A model generated the notes under the pieces. That model saw only the letters and a list, made by a program, of their open reading frames with translations. It made no database searches and was not told the origin of the DNA. The translations under genes and the position numbers were made by a program. Of a stretch of 64,000 nt of DNA, positions 1 to 9,642 are shown one piece after another. The stretch is from Campylobacter hepaticus (GTDB lineage Bacteria; Campylobacterota; Campylobacteria; Campylobacterales; Campylobacteraceae): contig NZ_CP031611.1 of assembly GCF_001687475.2 (NCBI RefSeq), forward strand, positions 1,054,001 to 1,118,000. The letters are read 5' to 3'. Position 1 is the first letter of the stretch. Each line of letters begins with the position of its first letter.

Positions 1-191
1 CAATAATAAGTAATTTTGTTTTAAAGGAAGGTTAAAAGGGACTTTGTTTTTCATTTTTGTGGTTTTAGCTATCTTATAAATTATTAATTTATCATAAAAT
101 CATAGATATTTTTAATAAAAATTGTATTTCACATTCACTTCACTTAAATAGTTTAAAATATGAATAATTTTTTTAAAAAAGGAGAAAAATA
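1..191. other. Leader region before the first gene
   Basis: AT-rich stretch with stop codons in all frames and no gene I can support. It ends with a GGAG ribosome binding site at 181-184, seven bases before the ATG at 192. A weak sigma-70-like -10 (TATGAAT, about 159-165) may drive the first gene. Any gene upstream lies outside the window. Confidence 0.4.
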
Positions 192-524
192 ATGAAAAAA
201 CATATTTTAATTGCATCAGCACTTTTAACAGCTTCCATGCTTTTTGGACAAAGCGTTAAAATTCAAGGCACTATTGCACAAATTTATGATAATAATAAAA
301 CCTTGCTTATTGATTCTATCTATGGGGGTCAAGTAGCCATTAAAGTTTTACCAAATACTAAAATAGAAATGGATGATTGTGGTATTTTTGGCACAGATAA
401 AGATGGAACTTTTAAAGATTTGAAAATTGGAGATTTTTTAGAAAGCAAAATTGCTTATGAAAATTCAAAAAATCTTCCTCTTGCTAAAAAAATTGAGATT
501 CAATGTTATAAAAAAGCTTATTAA
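192..524 (+). CDS. Small secreted periplasmic protein, possible DUF5666-like fold
   Basis: A 110-residue protein with a clear Sec signal peptide (MKK, hydrophobic core to about residue 18, likely cleavage near residues 19-20). The mature part is rich in short beta strands (KIQGTI, VAIKVLP, LKIGDFLE), a pattern I associate with small OB-like periplasmic domains such as DUF5666. It has two cysteines (63 and 105) that could form a disulfide. The ATG at 192 is preceded by GGAG. It stands alone, followed by a hairpin at 524-547. It appears to be the counterpart of C. jejuni Cj0200c, a periplasmic protein of unknown function. No catalytic motif is visible. Confidence 0.75.
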   Translation: MKKHILIASALLTASMLFGQSVKIQGTIAQIYDNNKTLLIDSIYGGQVAIKVLPNTKIEMDDCGIFGTDKDGTFKDLKIGDFLESKIAYENSKNLPLAKKIEIQCYKKAY

Positions 525-547
525 TATCCCTATAAATTTAGGGATAT
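524..547 (+). terminator. Hairpin after the first gene
   Basis: Perfect 9-bp inverted repeat ATATCCCTA / TAGGGATAT with a 6-base loop, overlapping the last base of the TAA stop. Only a weak T-rich tail follows (cttttatc), so termination strength is uncertain. Confidence 0.55.
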
Positions 548-652
548 GCATCATAACTTTTATCTAAAAAAATACTTTAATTTTAAAATTTAAACTTTTT
601 GTTAGAGAGCAATTTATACAATATGCTTATGATTTTAAATTCAAGGATAATA

Positions 653-1771
653 ATGAAAAAATGGATTGTTCTTGTTATTTTGTTGATATTAAGTTTTATT
701 ATTTATATATCTTATATAGCTTATGTTAATGCTTTATTTTTTGATAAACTTAGCAAAAACAATAATGCCCAAATAAGCAATGCTCAATTTCATAAAGGTT
801 TTTTAAAATCTTATGGAAGTTTTACACTTAAAGATAGTTTGCATCCTAATTTTTTAATCCAAGTTAATCTTGAATTTTATAATCTTTTATTTAAAGAAGA
901 TATAAAAGGAGAAATAATTTATCCTTTTGATTTTTTAAATCACAGTTTAAAAAACAACAAATTAGCAGCTTTTACCGTACAATGGAATAAAAATAAAATT
1001 AAAATTTTTCTAAAGCTTGAAGATATCAATTTAAACCATGAAGGCGGAAATACTTTGATAAAAGGTGGGAGCATTGAAAGCGTATTGAATGAAAATCTAG
1101 AGATTACAGATATTAAAATGCATTTTAAAGATATAGTCTTTTCTCAATTTTATACTCAATTTAACTTAGAAAATTTATCTTATGAACAAAATTTTGATCA
1201 TGGCATTTATCTTTATGATTTTAATTTTTTAAGCGATAGTAAACAAGAAATCAGCTTTGATTCTCTTAGTTTTAATCACAATAAAATCAAAGCTTTTCAT
1301 AGTCAAAGCCAACTTAAGCAAGATGCTAAAACATTAAAATTTAAAATAAAAGGTCAAAGCAAAGAAGTTAATATATATTTACCAAGTGTATTTCATGAAA
1401 ATCTTAATTTTGAAAAAACAAATTTTAATATTAGCATGGATAAAAGTTTTGATTTAAATTTTAATTTTTTAGATTTGTTTGAAAAAAATATAAATTTAAA
1501 TATAGAAAATCTTAATTTTGAAAAAAATAAACAAGATATTAAAACTCAAGGACATATTCATATCCATGAAAATATTTATCAAGCAAAATTACAAATTATA
1601 AGCTCAAAACAACCTGATGAAATTTTTATTTGGGCACAAAATTATGGGGGTTTAAATCAATATTTCTTTAAAGAAAACCATCATTTTATATTGAATTTAA
1701 TTTATGATAATACCATAAAACCTCAATTAAAAATCAATGGTAAAGAATTTACAAATATGGACTTAAACTAA
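653..1771 (+). CDS. Membrane-anchored periplasmic protein of unknown function
   Basis: The likely start is the ATG at 653, not the upstream TTG at 599, because AAGGA lies just before it and the protein then begins with a proper export segment (MKKWIVLVILLILSF, hydrophobic to about residue 28). This gives 372 residues. The rest has no further membrane segment. It is rich in alternating beta-type sequence and Asn/Phe/Lys, as in long periplasmic proteins such as the DUF945/YdgA or AsmA-like groups, but I see no decisive motif. The stop overlaps the rarA start by one base, so the two are probably co-transcribed. It appears to be the homologue of C. jejuni Cj0199c. Confidence 0.7.
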   Translation: MKKWIVLVILLILSFIIYISYIAYVNALFFDKLSKNNNAQISNAQFHKGFLKSYGSFTLKDSLHPNFLIQVNLEFYNLLFKEDIKGEIIYPFDFLNHSLKNNKLAAFTVQWNKNKIKIFLKLEDINLNHEGGNTLIKGGSIESVLNENLEITDIKMHFKDIVFSQFYTQFNLENLSYEQNFDHGIYLYDFNFLSDSKQEISFDSLSFNHNKIKAFHSQSQLKQDAKTLKFKIKGQSKEVNIYLPSVFHENLNFEKTNFNISMDKSFDLNFNFLDLFEKNINLNIENLNFEKNKQDIKTQGHIHIHENIYQAKLQIISSKQPDEIFIWAQNYGGLNQYFFKENHHFILNLIYDNTIKPQLKINGKEFTNMDLN

Positions 1772-2952
1772 TGAATCTTGCTTTAACTTTTCGTCCTAAA
1801 CATTTTCATGATATTTTAGGGCAAGATGAGCTTGTAGAAATGTTTAAAAAATTTATTGCTATGCAAAAACTTCCCCATAGCATTTTTTTTGGTGGTGCAG
1901 GTTGTGGAAAAACCACTTTTGCTAGAGTGGTGGCAAAAGAATTTCATCTAGATTTTTACGAATTTGATGGTGGGAATTTTAAACTTGAAGAATTAAGAAA
2001 AATTTTAGATCAATACAAAAACAGTCTTTATAAACCTTTAATTTTTATCGATGAAATTCACAGACTTAATAAAAGTCAACAAGAAATGTTTTTAATCCCT
2101 ATGGAAAATTACCGTTTGATTTTAATGGGTGCTAGCACACAAAACCCTTATTTTGTTTTAAGTTCAGGCATAAAAAGCCGCTCTATGTTTTTTGAATTTA
2201 AAGCTTTAAGATCAAAAGAATTAGAAATTTTACTCTGGCGCGTACAAGAAAAGATACAATTTAATATCGATAAAGATGCAAAAGAATTTTTACTAAAAAG
2301 TTCTGATGCAAGAACTATGCTAAATTTACTTGAATTTGCTTTAATTTTAAATGATAAAGAAGTTCATCTTCATACTCTTAAAAAACTCCAAAATACCTCT
2401 AATGCACCAAGAATGGATTTAAAAGATGAACATTATGTACTCATTAGTGCTTTGATAAAAAGTTTACGTGGGAGTGATGTTGATGCTGGACTTTATTATC
2501 TTGCAAGATTGATTCATATAGGAGAAAGTGCAGAATTTATCGCTAGACGTTTGGTGATTTTTGCTAGTGAAGATATAGGAAATGCTGATCCTAATGCCTT
2601 AAATTTAGCTGTTTCAAGTTTAAAAGCTGTTAAAAGTATAGGCTATCCTGAAGCAAGAATCATTTTAGCTCAATGTGTGATTTATCTAGCAAGTGCTATA
2701 AAATCAAATGCAAGCTATAAGGCTATTAATAAAGCTTTAGCTTATGTAAAAAATCATGAAGCTTTAGACATTCCAAATTATCTAAAAAACCATGACAAAG
2801 AAAAACAAAACTATCTTTATCCCCATGATTTTAATGGCTGGGTAAAGCAAAAATATATGAGCAAAGATTTAAAATTTTATCATAGCAAGGGTTTTGGTGA
2901 AGAAAAAAGATTGTTAAATAATTTAAATGAGTTGAAAAATTTTAAGACTTGA
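1771..2952 (+). CDS. rarA: Replication-associated recombination protein A (AAA+ ATPase)
   Basis: 393-residue AAA+ ATPase of the RarA/MgsA/WRNIP1 family, which acts at stalled replication forks and resembles clamp-loader subunits. The N-terminus has the family opening (LTFRPKHFHDILGQDEL). Walker A is GGAGCGKTT (41-49), Walker B IFIDEIH (91-97), and a sensor-1 stretch GASTQNPYF follows. The C-terminal part carries the helical tetramerisation region typical of RarA (LVIFASEDIGNADPNAL). Length is slightly below the roughly 440 residues usual for the family. The gene is coupled to the preceding envelope gene by a one-base overlap. Confidence 0.93.
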   Translation: MNLALTFRPKHFHDILGQDELVEMFKKFIAMQKLPHSIFFGGAGCGKTTFARVVAKEFHLDFYEFDGGNFKLEELRKILDQYKNSLYKPLIFIDEIHRLNKSQQEMFLIPMENYRLILMGASTQNPYFVLSSGIKSRSMFFEFKALRSKELEILLWRVQEKIQFNIDKDAKEFLLKSSDARTMLNLLEFALILNDKEVHLHTLKKLQNTSNAPRMDLKDEHYVLISALIKSLRGSDVDAGLYYLARLIHIGESAEFIARRLVIFASEDIGNADPNALNLAVSSLKAVKSIGYPEARIILAQCVIYLASAIKSNASYKAINKALAYVKNHEALDIPNYLKNHDKEKQNYLYPHDFNGWVKQKYMSKDLKFYHSKGFGEEKRLLNNLNELKNFKT

Positions 2953-3013
2953 TTTTCTTATTTAAAATTTACAAAATAAATGCTAAAATTAGATTTTATT
3001 TTCAAGGAATAAG

Positions 3014-3742
3014 ATGGTAAATATAGGAATTTATGGTGCTAAGGGTCGCATGGGAAAAGAAATTCAAGCATGCTTAAAAAATGAAAAAGAAGTTAAAAAC
3101 TTAGCACTTTATGATAAGGATGGGAACTTAGAAAGCTTTTTTAAACAAAGCGATGTAATCATTGATTTTTCATCTGCTGAGGGCACTTATAAGCTTTTAA
3201 ATTATGCAAAAAGCAAACCTAAAGCTTTAGTGATTGGTACAACAGGATTAGATGAAAAAACTTTTCATCTAATGCAAAATATTAGCGAACTTATGCCTAT
3301 TTTTTACGCAACAAATATGTCTTTGGGAGTAGCAGTTTTAAACCATCTTGTAAGTCAAGCAAGTACTATGTTAAAAAATTTTGATATAGAAATTTTAGAA
3401 ATGCATCATCGTCACAAAAAAGATGCACCTAGTGGTACAGCTATAAGCTTGGCTGAAAGTGCAGCAAAAGCTAGAAATTTAGATCTTAAAAATGTTAAAA
3501 TAAGTGGGCGTGATGGGATAATAGGAGAAAGAAAAGAAGATGAAATTGCCATCATGAGTTTAAGAGGTGGTGATATAGTAGGACGCCATACTGTGGGTTT
3601 TTATGAAGAGGGAGAATTTTTAGAACTTCATCATAGTGCTACTTCAAGAGCAACTTTTGCTAAGGGTGCTATTAAGATTGCTATTTGGCTTAGTAAGCAA
3701 AAAGCAAAAATGTATTCGATTAACGATTTTTTAGGAATTTAA
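3014..3742 (+). CDS. dapB: 4-hydroxy-tetrahydrodipicolinate reductase
   Basis: 242 residues. DapB reduces hydroxytetrahydrodipicolinate to tetrahydrodipicolinate in the lysine/meso-diaminopimelate pathway that feeds peptidoglycan. An N-terminal Rossmann fold has GAKGRMGKE (8-16), GTTGLDE lies at 75-81, and the catalytic signature [14 protein letters not shown] (130-143) contains the expected His131 and Lys135. An AAGGA ribosome binding site precedes the ATG. The stop is directly followed by purF without spacing, so the two are translated from one message. Confidence 0.96.
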   Translation: MVNIGIYGAKGRMGKEIQACLKNEKEVKNLALYDKDGNLESFFKQSDVIIDFSSAEGTYKLLNYAKSKPKALVIGTTGLDEKTFHLMQNISELMPIFYATNMSLGVAVLNHLVSQASTMLKNFDIEILEMHHRHKKDAPSGTAISLAESAAKARNLDLKNVKISGRDGIIGERKEDEIAIMSLRGGDIVGRHTVGFYEEGEFLELHHSATSRATFAKGAIKIAIWLSKQKAKMYSINDFLGI

Positions 3743-5080
3743 ATGTGTGCGATTGTAGGAGTTATTAATTCAAAAAATGCAAGCACTTATGCGTATTATG
3801 CGCTTTTTGCAATGCAACACCGCGGGCAAGAAGCAAGTGGTATTAGCGTAAGTAATGGCAATAATATTAAAACTATTAAAGCTAAGGGCGAGGTTAATCA
3901 GATCTTTAATCTTGACAATCTTAAAACCTTAGAAGGTGAACTTGCTATTGGACATAATCGTTATTCTACCGCGGGAAATTCAAGTTTAAATGATGCTCAA
4001 CCTATAGCTGTTAATTCTGTTTTAGGTGATCTTGCTTTAGCCCATAATGGAAATTTAGTCAACAAAGAAGAAGTAAGATCAAAGCTTATTAAAGATGGGG
4101 TGATTTTTCAAACAGATACAGATACAGAAAATGTTATACACTTAATCGCAAGAAGCAAAAAAGAAAGCTTAGAAGATAGACTGGTTGAAAGTTTAAAAAA
4201 ATGCATAGGTGCTTATTGTTTTGTTTTGGTAAGTAAAAATAAACTTTATGTTGCAAGAGATGCTTATGGAGTGCGTCCTTTATCTTTAGGACGTTTAAAA
4301 GATGGGGGTTATATAGTTGCTAGCGAAACTTGTGCTTTTGATCTTATAGAAGCAGAGTTTATTCGCGATGTAAAACCTGGGGAGGTGTTGATTTTTACCC
4401 AAGGAAATAATGAATTTAAAAGCATACAAATTGGATCTAAGATCGCTAGAATTTGTGCTTTTGAATACATTTATTTTTCTAGACCCGATAGTATAGTTGA
4501 GGGAAAAAGTGTTTATGAAATACGCAAAAAAATGGGGGAAGCTTTAGCTAAAAAATTTATGCACAAGGTAGATTTTGTCGTACCTATACCAGATAGTGGG
4601 GTTAGCGCTGCCATAGGTTTTGCTCAATACTTAAAAATTCCTCTTGAAATGGCTATAGTAAGAAACCACTATGTAGGAAGAACTTTTATAGAACCTACTC
4701 AAGAACTTAGAAATTTAAAAGTCAAACTTAAACTCAATCCTATGCACAAGGTTTTACAAGATAAAGAGATTGTTGTGATTGATGATAGCTTGGTACGGGG
4801 AACAACTTCTAAAAAAATTATTTCCTTGCTACGTAGTGCAGGTGCAAAGAAAATTCACCTTGCCATAGCCTGTCCTGAGATCAAATTTCCAGATATTTAT
4901 GGGATTGATACTCCTACTTTTGAAGAACTCATTAGTGCTAATAAAAACATAGAAGAAGTGTGTCAATACGTGGGCGCTGACTCGCTTAGTTTTTTAAGCA
5001 TAGAAGAACTCATTAAAAGTATAGGAGATGAAAGAGAGTATTCTTTAATCAGTTTTAATGGAGATTATTTTATAAAATAA
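3743..5080 (+). CDS. purF: Amidophosphoribosyltransferase
   Basis: 445 residues. PurF makes 5-phosphoribosylamine from PRPP and glutamine, the first committed step of purine synthesis. Cys2 (MCAIVGV) becomes the N-terminal nucleophile after Met removal, so there is no propeptide. The glutaminase domain covers about 1-230. The phosphoribosyltransferase domain carries the PRPP loop IVVIDDSLVRGTTS (343-356). Compared with B. subtilis-type PurF, Cys238 and Cys377 sit where cluster ligands are expected. The C-terminal cysteine pair is absent (the protein ends SFNGDYFIK), so a [4Fe-4S] cluster is unlikely. It follows dapB with no gap and converges on fliI three bases away. Confidence 0.95.
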   Translation: MCAIVGVINSKNASTYAYYALFAMQHRGQEASGISVSNGNNIKTIKAKGEVNQIFNLDNLKTLEGELAIGHNRYSTAGNSSLNDAQPIAVNSVLGDLALAHNGNLVNKEEVRSKLIKDGVIFQTDTDTENVIHLIARSKKESLEDRLVESLKKCIGAYCFVLVSKNKLYVARDAYGVRPLSLGRLKDGGYIVASETCAFDLIEAEFIRDVKPGEVLIFTQGNNEFKSIQIGSKIARICAFEYIYFSRPDSIVEGKSVYEIRKKMGEALAKKFMHKVDFVVPIPDSGVSAAIGFAQYLKIPLEMAIVRNHYVGRTFIEPTQELRNLKVKLKLNPMHKVLQDKEIVVIDDSLVRGTTSKKIISLLRSAGAKKIHLAIACPEIKFPDIYGIDTPTFEELISANKNIEEVCQYVGADSLSFLSIEELIKSIGDEREYSLISFNGDYFIK

Positions 5081-5082
5081 TA

Positions 5083-6459
5083 TCATTTTGTATTAGGATT
5101 TGGTAAGGTTGCACTTGTACTTCCCGCATTTACATTTAAAACTGGGTTAATGGGTGCATCAATTTGACTTAAAAGCTCTAAAGTTTGTTCAAATGTAAAA
5201 CTTTCTTCAGGATTTTGTCCTAAGAATTTTTGCATCAATTCTTTTTTAGATATGGCTTCATCAAGTTCTTTATCACTTCCTTTTTGATAAGCCCCTATGC
5301 GTAGTAAAACTTCATTTTCTTTTAAAATAGAATTTAAACGCTTAAATTTTCTAACCCACATTTTATGTTCAGGGCTTATGATATCATTCATGATTCTTGA
5401 AGCAGAATTTTGTATATTAATAGGTGGATAAATTCCAAAGTCTGTAAGCTCACGGCTTAAAACAATATGCCCATCTAAAATAGAACGGCTTTGATCAGCA
5501 ATAGGATCACTCATATCATCTGCATCAACAAGCACAGTAAAAAAAGCCGTAATAGTACCCTTTCCTTCTTCTTTGCCCGCTCTTTCCATGAGTTGAGGCA
5601 AAAGACTTAAAACGCTTGGGGGATAACCCTTGGTTGTAGGTGGCTCACCTAAAGCAAGCCCTATTTCTCTTTGTGCCATAGCAAAACGTGTTACACTATC
5701 CATGATAAAAAGTACATCTTTGCCTTGTTCTTTAAAGTATTCTGCTACACTCATAGCACAAAAGGCACCATATTTACGCATTAAAGCGCTATCATCACTA
5801 GTTGCTACAATAAGCACTGTATCATCAAGTTTACCCTCTAGGTTTTTTTGTATAAACTCAGGAATTTCGCGTCCTCTTTCTCCTATAAGTGCTACAACTT
5901 TTATGGGCGCTTTAGAATTTTTTACTATCATTCCCATAAGAGTAGATTTACCCACACCACTCCCTGCAAAAATTCCTAGCTTTTGTCCTACACCACAAGT
6001 TAAAAGCCCATCAATAGTTTTTACTCCTACAGGAAAAACTTCTTCTATCATACCTCTTTTCATAGCATCAATGGGCGTACGCATAATAGGCATATATTTA
6101 CTAACTTCTATAGGAGCTTTACCATCTTTAGGACGCATAAAAGGATCTACCACACGCCCTAAAAGCTCATCACTAACACCTATTTGCATACCCGCATCAC
6201 TGATAAAAGCACGATCTCCTATCTTAAATCCTTCTATAAAAGAAAAAGGGCTAAGATAACTTGTTTGATCTTTAATTTCTACTACCATGGCTAGAGTATT
6301 TAAATTTTCATTTTCACTTGAAACAAGTTTGATAATATCACCTATACGTGTTTTTAATCCTCGAATTTCTATATTTGTAGCAGAAATTTTAGTAATCTCT
6401 CCAAATATCGCACTTAAGTTTTCTTTACCAAGTCTAGCACGCAGTTTTTCTAAATTCAT
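5083..6459 (-). CDS. fliI: Flagellar type III export ATPase FliI
   Basis: 458 residues, related to the F1-ATPase beta subunit. FliI forms the hexameric ATPase at the base of the flagellar export apparatus. The P-loop AGSGVGKST lies at 165-173, the catalytic glutamate motif GERGRE at 193-198 and Walker B VLFIMDS at 249-255. The family stretch [20 protein letters not shown] lies at 271-290. Length is normal. Its ATG overlaps the folE stop by four bases (ATGA), so folE-fliI form one transcript, and it converges on purF. Confidence 0.96.
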   Translation of the reverse strand: MNLEKLRARLGKENLSAIFGEITKISATNIEIRGLKTRIGDIIKLVSSENENLNTLAMVVEIKDQTSYLSPFSFIEGFKIGDRAFISDAGMQIGVSDELLGRVVDPFMRPKDGKAPIEVSKYMPIMRTPIDAMKRGMIEEVFPVGVKTIDGLLTCGVGQKLGIFAGSGVGKSTLMGMIVKNSKAPIKVVALIGERGREIPEFIQKNLEGKLDDTVLIVATSDDSALMRKYGAFCAMSVAEYFKEQGKDVLFIMDSVTRFAMAQREIGLALGEPPTTKGYPPSVLSLLPQLMERAGKEEGKGTITAFFTVLVDADDMSDPIADQSRSILDGHIVLSRELTDFGIYPPINIQNSASRIMNDIISPEHKMWVRKFKRLNSILKENEVLLRIGAYQKGSDKELDEAISKKELMQKFLGQNPEESFTFEQTLELLSQIDAPINPVLNVNAGSTSATLPNPNTK

Positions 6460-7031
6460 AACAAATTAACCTGTTTTGAAAGATTGATAAGTTCAAAAAA
6501 TTCTTTACGTATTTTTTCATCTTCTAAAAAAACTCCACGCAAAGAAGAAGTAAAAGTTGTAGAATTGATCTTTTGCACTCCACGCATTTGCACACACATA
6601 TGACGCGCTTGTATAACAACACCAACACCTTTTGCATTTAAATTTTCCATCAAGCATTGTGCAATTTGCTCACTAAGTTGCTCTTGAAGCTGCAATCTTT
6701 TAGCATACATTTCTACAATACGAGGAATTTTGCTCAATCCTACCACTTTTTCATCAGGAATATAAGCTACATGAACATGACCAAAAAAAGGTAAAAGATG
6801 ATGTTCGCAAAGACTATAAAATTCTATATCACGCACTAAAACCATTTCTTTATTTGAGCTTTCAAACAAAGCATCATTTAAAATTTCTTTAGCATTTTGT
6901 TTATAGCCACTAGTAAGAAATTCATAAGCTTTAAAAACACGATTTGGAGTTTTTATCAGTCCTTCACGAGTGGGATTTTCACCTATAATTTCAAGCATAG
7001 TTTTAATACAATTTTCAAATTGTTCTTGCAA
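6456..7031 (-). CDS. folE: GTP cyclohydrolase I
   Basis: 191 residues. FolE converts GTP to 7,8-dihydroneopterin triphosphate, the entry to folate and, in this organism, to queuosine through QueD and QueE, both encoded further along. Zinc ligands are visible as C75, H78 ([20 protein letters not shown] region) and C146 (HMCVQMRG). The QGVGV-type strand and the [11 protein letters not shown]-terminal element are present. It is the first gene of folE-fliI and is transcribed away from tig. Confidence 0.96.
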   Translation of the reverse strand: MQEQFENCIKTMLEIIGENPTREGLIKTPNRVFKAYEFLTSGYKQNAKEILNDALFESSNKEMVLVRDIEFYSLCEHHLLPFFGHVHVAYIPDEKVVGLSKIPRIVEMYAKRLQLQEQLSEQIAQCLMENLNAKGVGVVIQARHMCVQMRGVQKINSTTFTSSLRGVFLEDEKIRKEFFELINLSKQVNLL

Positions 7032-7173
7032 ATTTTTCTCCGATTTTATTTTAAATTTTTAAGTCATTTAAGTTATTATTGTAATCTTATCATAAATTGC
7101 TTTAAAATTTTATGCAAGTAATAAGGAAAAATTTGTTATTATTTAAAGTAAAAATTTATATTAAGGAAAATAT

Positions 7174-8499
7174 ATGGAAGTAAAAGCAAAGCAACTAGAC
7201 TCTGTTAATGCTACTGCTAGTGTGACAATTCCTTCAGGAATGATTAAAAATGAAATACAAAATTTAGCAAAAAAAGCTTCTAAAAGCGTAAAAATGAACG
7301 GTTTTAGACCAGGCAAAGTTCCTATTGCTGCTGTGCTTAAAAGATATGAAAAAGAATTAACTCAAGATGCAGAACAAAATCTTTTTAAATCTGCTATAAA
7401 TGATATTTTAAAAGAATTAAAAAAAGAGGCAAAAGAACTCGTAGGAGAGCCTTATTTTGAAAAATTTGACCGCAAAGAAGGAGAAATTGTTGCTCAATTA
7501 GCACTTTCTTTTAAACCTGAATTTAAACTTGATGGCTATGAAAAACTGATTCCTAAATATGAAATTCCAAAAATAAGCAAAAAAGAAATTGAAGAAAAAA
7601 AAGAAGAATTATTAAAACGTTTTGCTAATGCTCAAGCTATTGAAACAAAAAGGGCTTTAAAAGAAGGTGATTTTGCAAAATTTGATTTTGAAGGTTTTGT
7701 AGATGATAAAGCTTTTGAAGGCGGTAAGGCTGAAAACTATGTTTTAGAGATTGGTTCTAAACAATTTATTCCAGGTTTTGAAGAAGGCATGATAGGAATG
7801 AAAGCAGGAGAAGCAAAAGATATCAAAGTAACTTTTCCTCAAGAATATGGTGCAGCACATCTAGCTGGAAAAGATGCGGTATTTAAAGTAAAACTGCATG
7901 AAATTCAAGAACTTAAAATTCCTAAACTCGATGAAGAAATGCTTAAAAAACTTCTGCCTAATGAAGAAAAAGCAAGTATTGAACTTTTAGATGAAAAAAT
8001 CAAAGAACAACTTAAAAATGAAAAACTTTTTAAACTTATCAATGATGAATTAAAAGCTCAATTTGCAGATGCTTTAATACAAACATTTAATTTTGATCTG
8101 CCTCGCGGCATAGTAGAACAAGAAATTGATATACAATTTAAAGCAGCATTAAATACTTTTAATGAACAAGAACTTGAAGAAATTAAAACAAGTAAGGAAA
8201 AATATCAAGAAAAACGTGATTCTTTTAAAGAAGAAGCACAAAAAAGTGTAAAACTTACTTTTATTATCGATGAACTTGCAAAACTAAGAAATATTCAAGT
8301 TAACGATCAAGAACTTATTCAAGCGGTTTATTTTGAGGCTTATCGTTATGGTATGAACCCAAAAGAACACCTAGAAAACTATAAAAAACAAGGGGCCTTG
8401 CCTGCAGTAAAAATGGCTTTAATTGAAGAAAAACTTTTTAATGATATTTTCATACCAAAGATTGAAAAAACAAATAAAAAAGAGAAAGAAGATAAATAA
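7174..8499 (+). CDS. tig: Trigger factor, ribosome-associated chaperone
   Basis: 441 residues. Trigger factor binds ribosomal protein L23 near the exit tunnel and also has peptidyl-prolyl isomerase activity. An N-terminal ribosome-binding domain carries the signature GFRPGKVP (43-50). The FKBP-type domain lies at about 155-240 ([28 protein letters not shown]). A long charged helical C-terminal domain ends in a Lys/Glu-rich tail. A clear AAGGA site precedes the ATG. The TAA overlaps the clpP ATG by one base, the usual tig-clpP arrangement. Confidence 0.96.
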   Translation: MEVKAKQLDSVNATASVTIPSGMIKNEIQNLAKKASKSVKMNGFRPGKVPIAAVLKRYEKELTQDAEQNLFKSAINDILKELKKEAKELVGEPYFEKFDRKEGEIVAQLALSFKPEFKLDGYEKLIPKYEIPKISKKEIEEKKEELLKRFANAQAIETKRALKEGDFAKFDFEGFVDDKAFEGGKAENYVLEIGSKQFIPGFEEGMIGMKAGEAKDIKVTFPQEYGAAHLAGKDAVFKVKLHEIQELKIPKLDEEMLKKLLPNEEKASIELLDEKIKEQLKNEKLFKLINDELKAQFADALIQTFNFDLPRGIVEQEIDIQFKAALNTFNEQELEEIKTSKEKYQEKRDSFKEEAQKSVKLTFIIDELAKLRNIQVNDQELIQAVYFEAYRYGMNPKEHLENYKKQGALPAVKMALIEEKLFNDIFIPKIEKTNKKEKEDK

Positions 8500-9083
8500 T
8501 GTTTATTCCTTATGTTATTGAAAAATCAAGCCGTGGAGAAAGAAGTTATGATATTTATTCACGTCTTTTAAAAGATAGAATAGTTATGTTAAGCGGAGAG
8601 ATTCATGATGAACTTGCTGCTTCTATTGTAGCTCAACTTCTTTTTTTAGAGGCTGAAGATCCTCAAAAAGATATTTATCTTTATATCAATTCTCCAGGTG
8701 GTGTGATTACAAGTGGATTTAGCATTTATGATACTATGAATTATATCAAGCCTGATGTATGCACTATTTGTATAGGTCAAGCTGCTTCAATGGGGGCGTT
8801 TTTATTAAGTTGTGGCACAGAAGGAAAACGTTTTGCTTTACCTAACTCACGCATTATGATTCATCAACCTTTAGGCGGGGCAAGAGGTCAAGCAACAGAT
8901 ATTGAAATTCAAGCAAAAGAAATCTTAAGACTTAAAACCATACTTAATGATATTTTGGCAAAAAATACCAAACAAAAAATCGCTAAAATCTCAAAAGACA
9001 CAGAAAGAGATTTTTTCATGTCAGCACAAGAAGCCAAAGAATATGGACTAATCGATAAGATTTTGGAGAAAAATTTTAAATAA
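8499..9083 (+). CDS. clpP: ATP-dependent Clp protease proteolytic subunit
   Basis: 194-residue serine peptidase forming the tetradecameric chamber that works with ClpA or ClpX. The catalytic triad is Ser97 (GQAASMGAF), His122 ([12 protein letters not shown]) and Asp171 (DTERDFFM). There is almost no propeptide ([24 protein letters not shown]). It is coupled to tig by a one-base overlap and lies 34 bases before def, so nascent-chain folding, degradation and N-terminal processing genes sit together. Confidence 0.97.
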   Translation: MFIPYVIEKSSRGERSYDIYSRLLKDRIVMLSGEIHDELAASIVAQLLFLEAEDPQKDIYLYINSPGGVITSGFSIYDTMNYIKPDVCTICIGQAASMGAFLLSCGTEGKRFALPNSRIMIHQPLGGARGQATDIEIQAKEILRLKTILNDILAKNTKQKIAKISKDTERDFFMSAQEAKEYGLIDKILEKNFK

Positions 9084-9117
9084 TTTGCTTGATATTGTTT
9101 AAAATAAAGGTTTTTAA

Positions 9118-9642
9118 ATGATTAGAAAAATTATAACTTATCCCAATCCTAGGCTTTTTTTAAATTCAGAACCTGTAAAAGAGTTTGATTCTTCTTTACA
9201 TGTTTTACTTGATGATATGTATGAAACTATGATAGCAGACAATGGAGTAGGTTTAGCAGCTATTCAAGTTGATATTCCTTTACGTGTTTTGCTTGTAAAT
9301 ATTTTTGATGAAAATGATGAGCAAAAAAAAGAAGATTTATTAGAAATTATAAATCCTCAAATCATTCCCTTAAGTGATGAAATGATAACTTGTGTAGAAG
9401 GGTGTTTGAGTATACCTGGTTTTTTTGAAGAAGTAAAACGTTATAGCCATATTTTATTAAAATATCAAGATCGTTTTGGTGCCTTTAAAGAACTTCAAGC
9501 ACAAGGTTTTTTAGCTGTTGCTATTCAACATGAAAATGATCATTTAGATGGACATTTGTTTATAGAAAGAATTTCTTTTGCCAAACGCCAAAAATTTGAT
9601 AAAGAATTCAAAAAAAAGAAAAAAACAAATAAGGAAAAATGA
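9118..9642 (+). CDS. def: Peptide deformylase
   Basis: 174 residues. It removes the formyl group from the initiator methionine of new proteins. All three family motifs are present: GVGLAAIQV (43-51), EGCLSIPG with metal ligand Cys96, and QHENDHLDG with metal ligands His138 and His142 and catalytic Glu139. The C-terminal 20 residues are a Lys-rich tail that probably sits outside the fold. Its TGA overlaps the start of the next gene by four bases. Confidence 0.96.
   Translation: MIRKIITYPNPRLFLNSEPVKEFDSSLHVLLDDMYETMIADNGVGLAAIQVDIPLRVLLVNIFDENDEQKKEDLLEIINPQIIPLSDEMITCVEGCLSIPGFFEEVKRYSHILLKYQDRFGAFKELQAQGFLAVAIQHENDHLDGHLFIERISFAKRQKFDKEFKKKKKTNKEK

Noticed and set aside
599-652. Upstream TTG start extending the second gene by 18 codons
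   Set aside because: The extension has no ribosome binding site and puts residues ahead of the signal anchor; the ATG at 653 has AAGGA and a normal membrane start.
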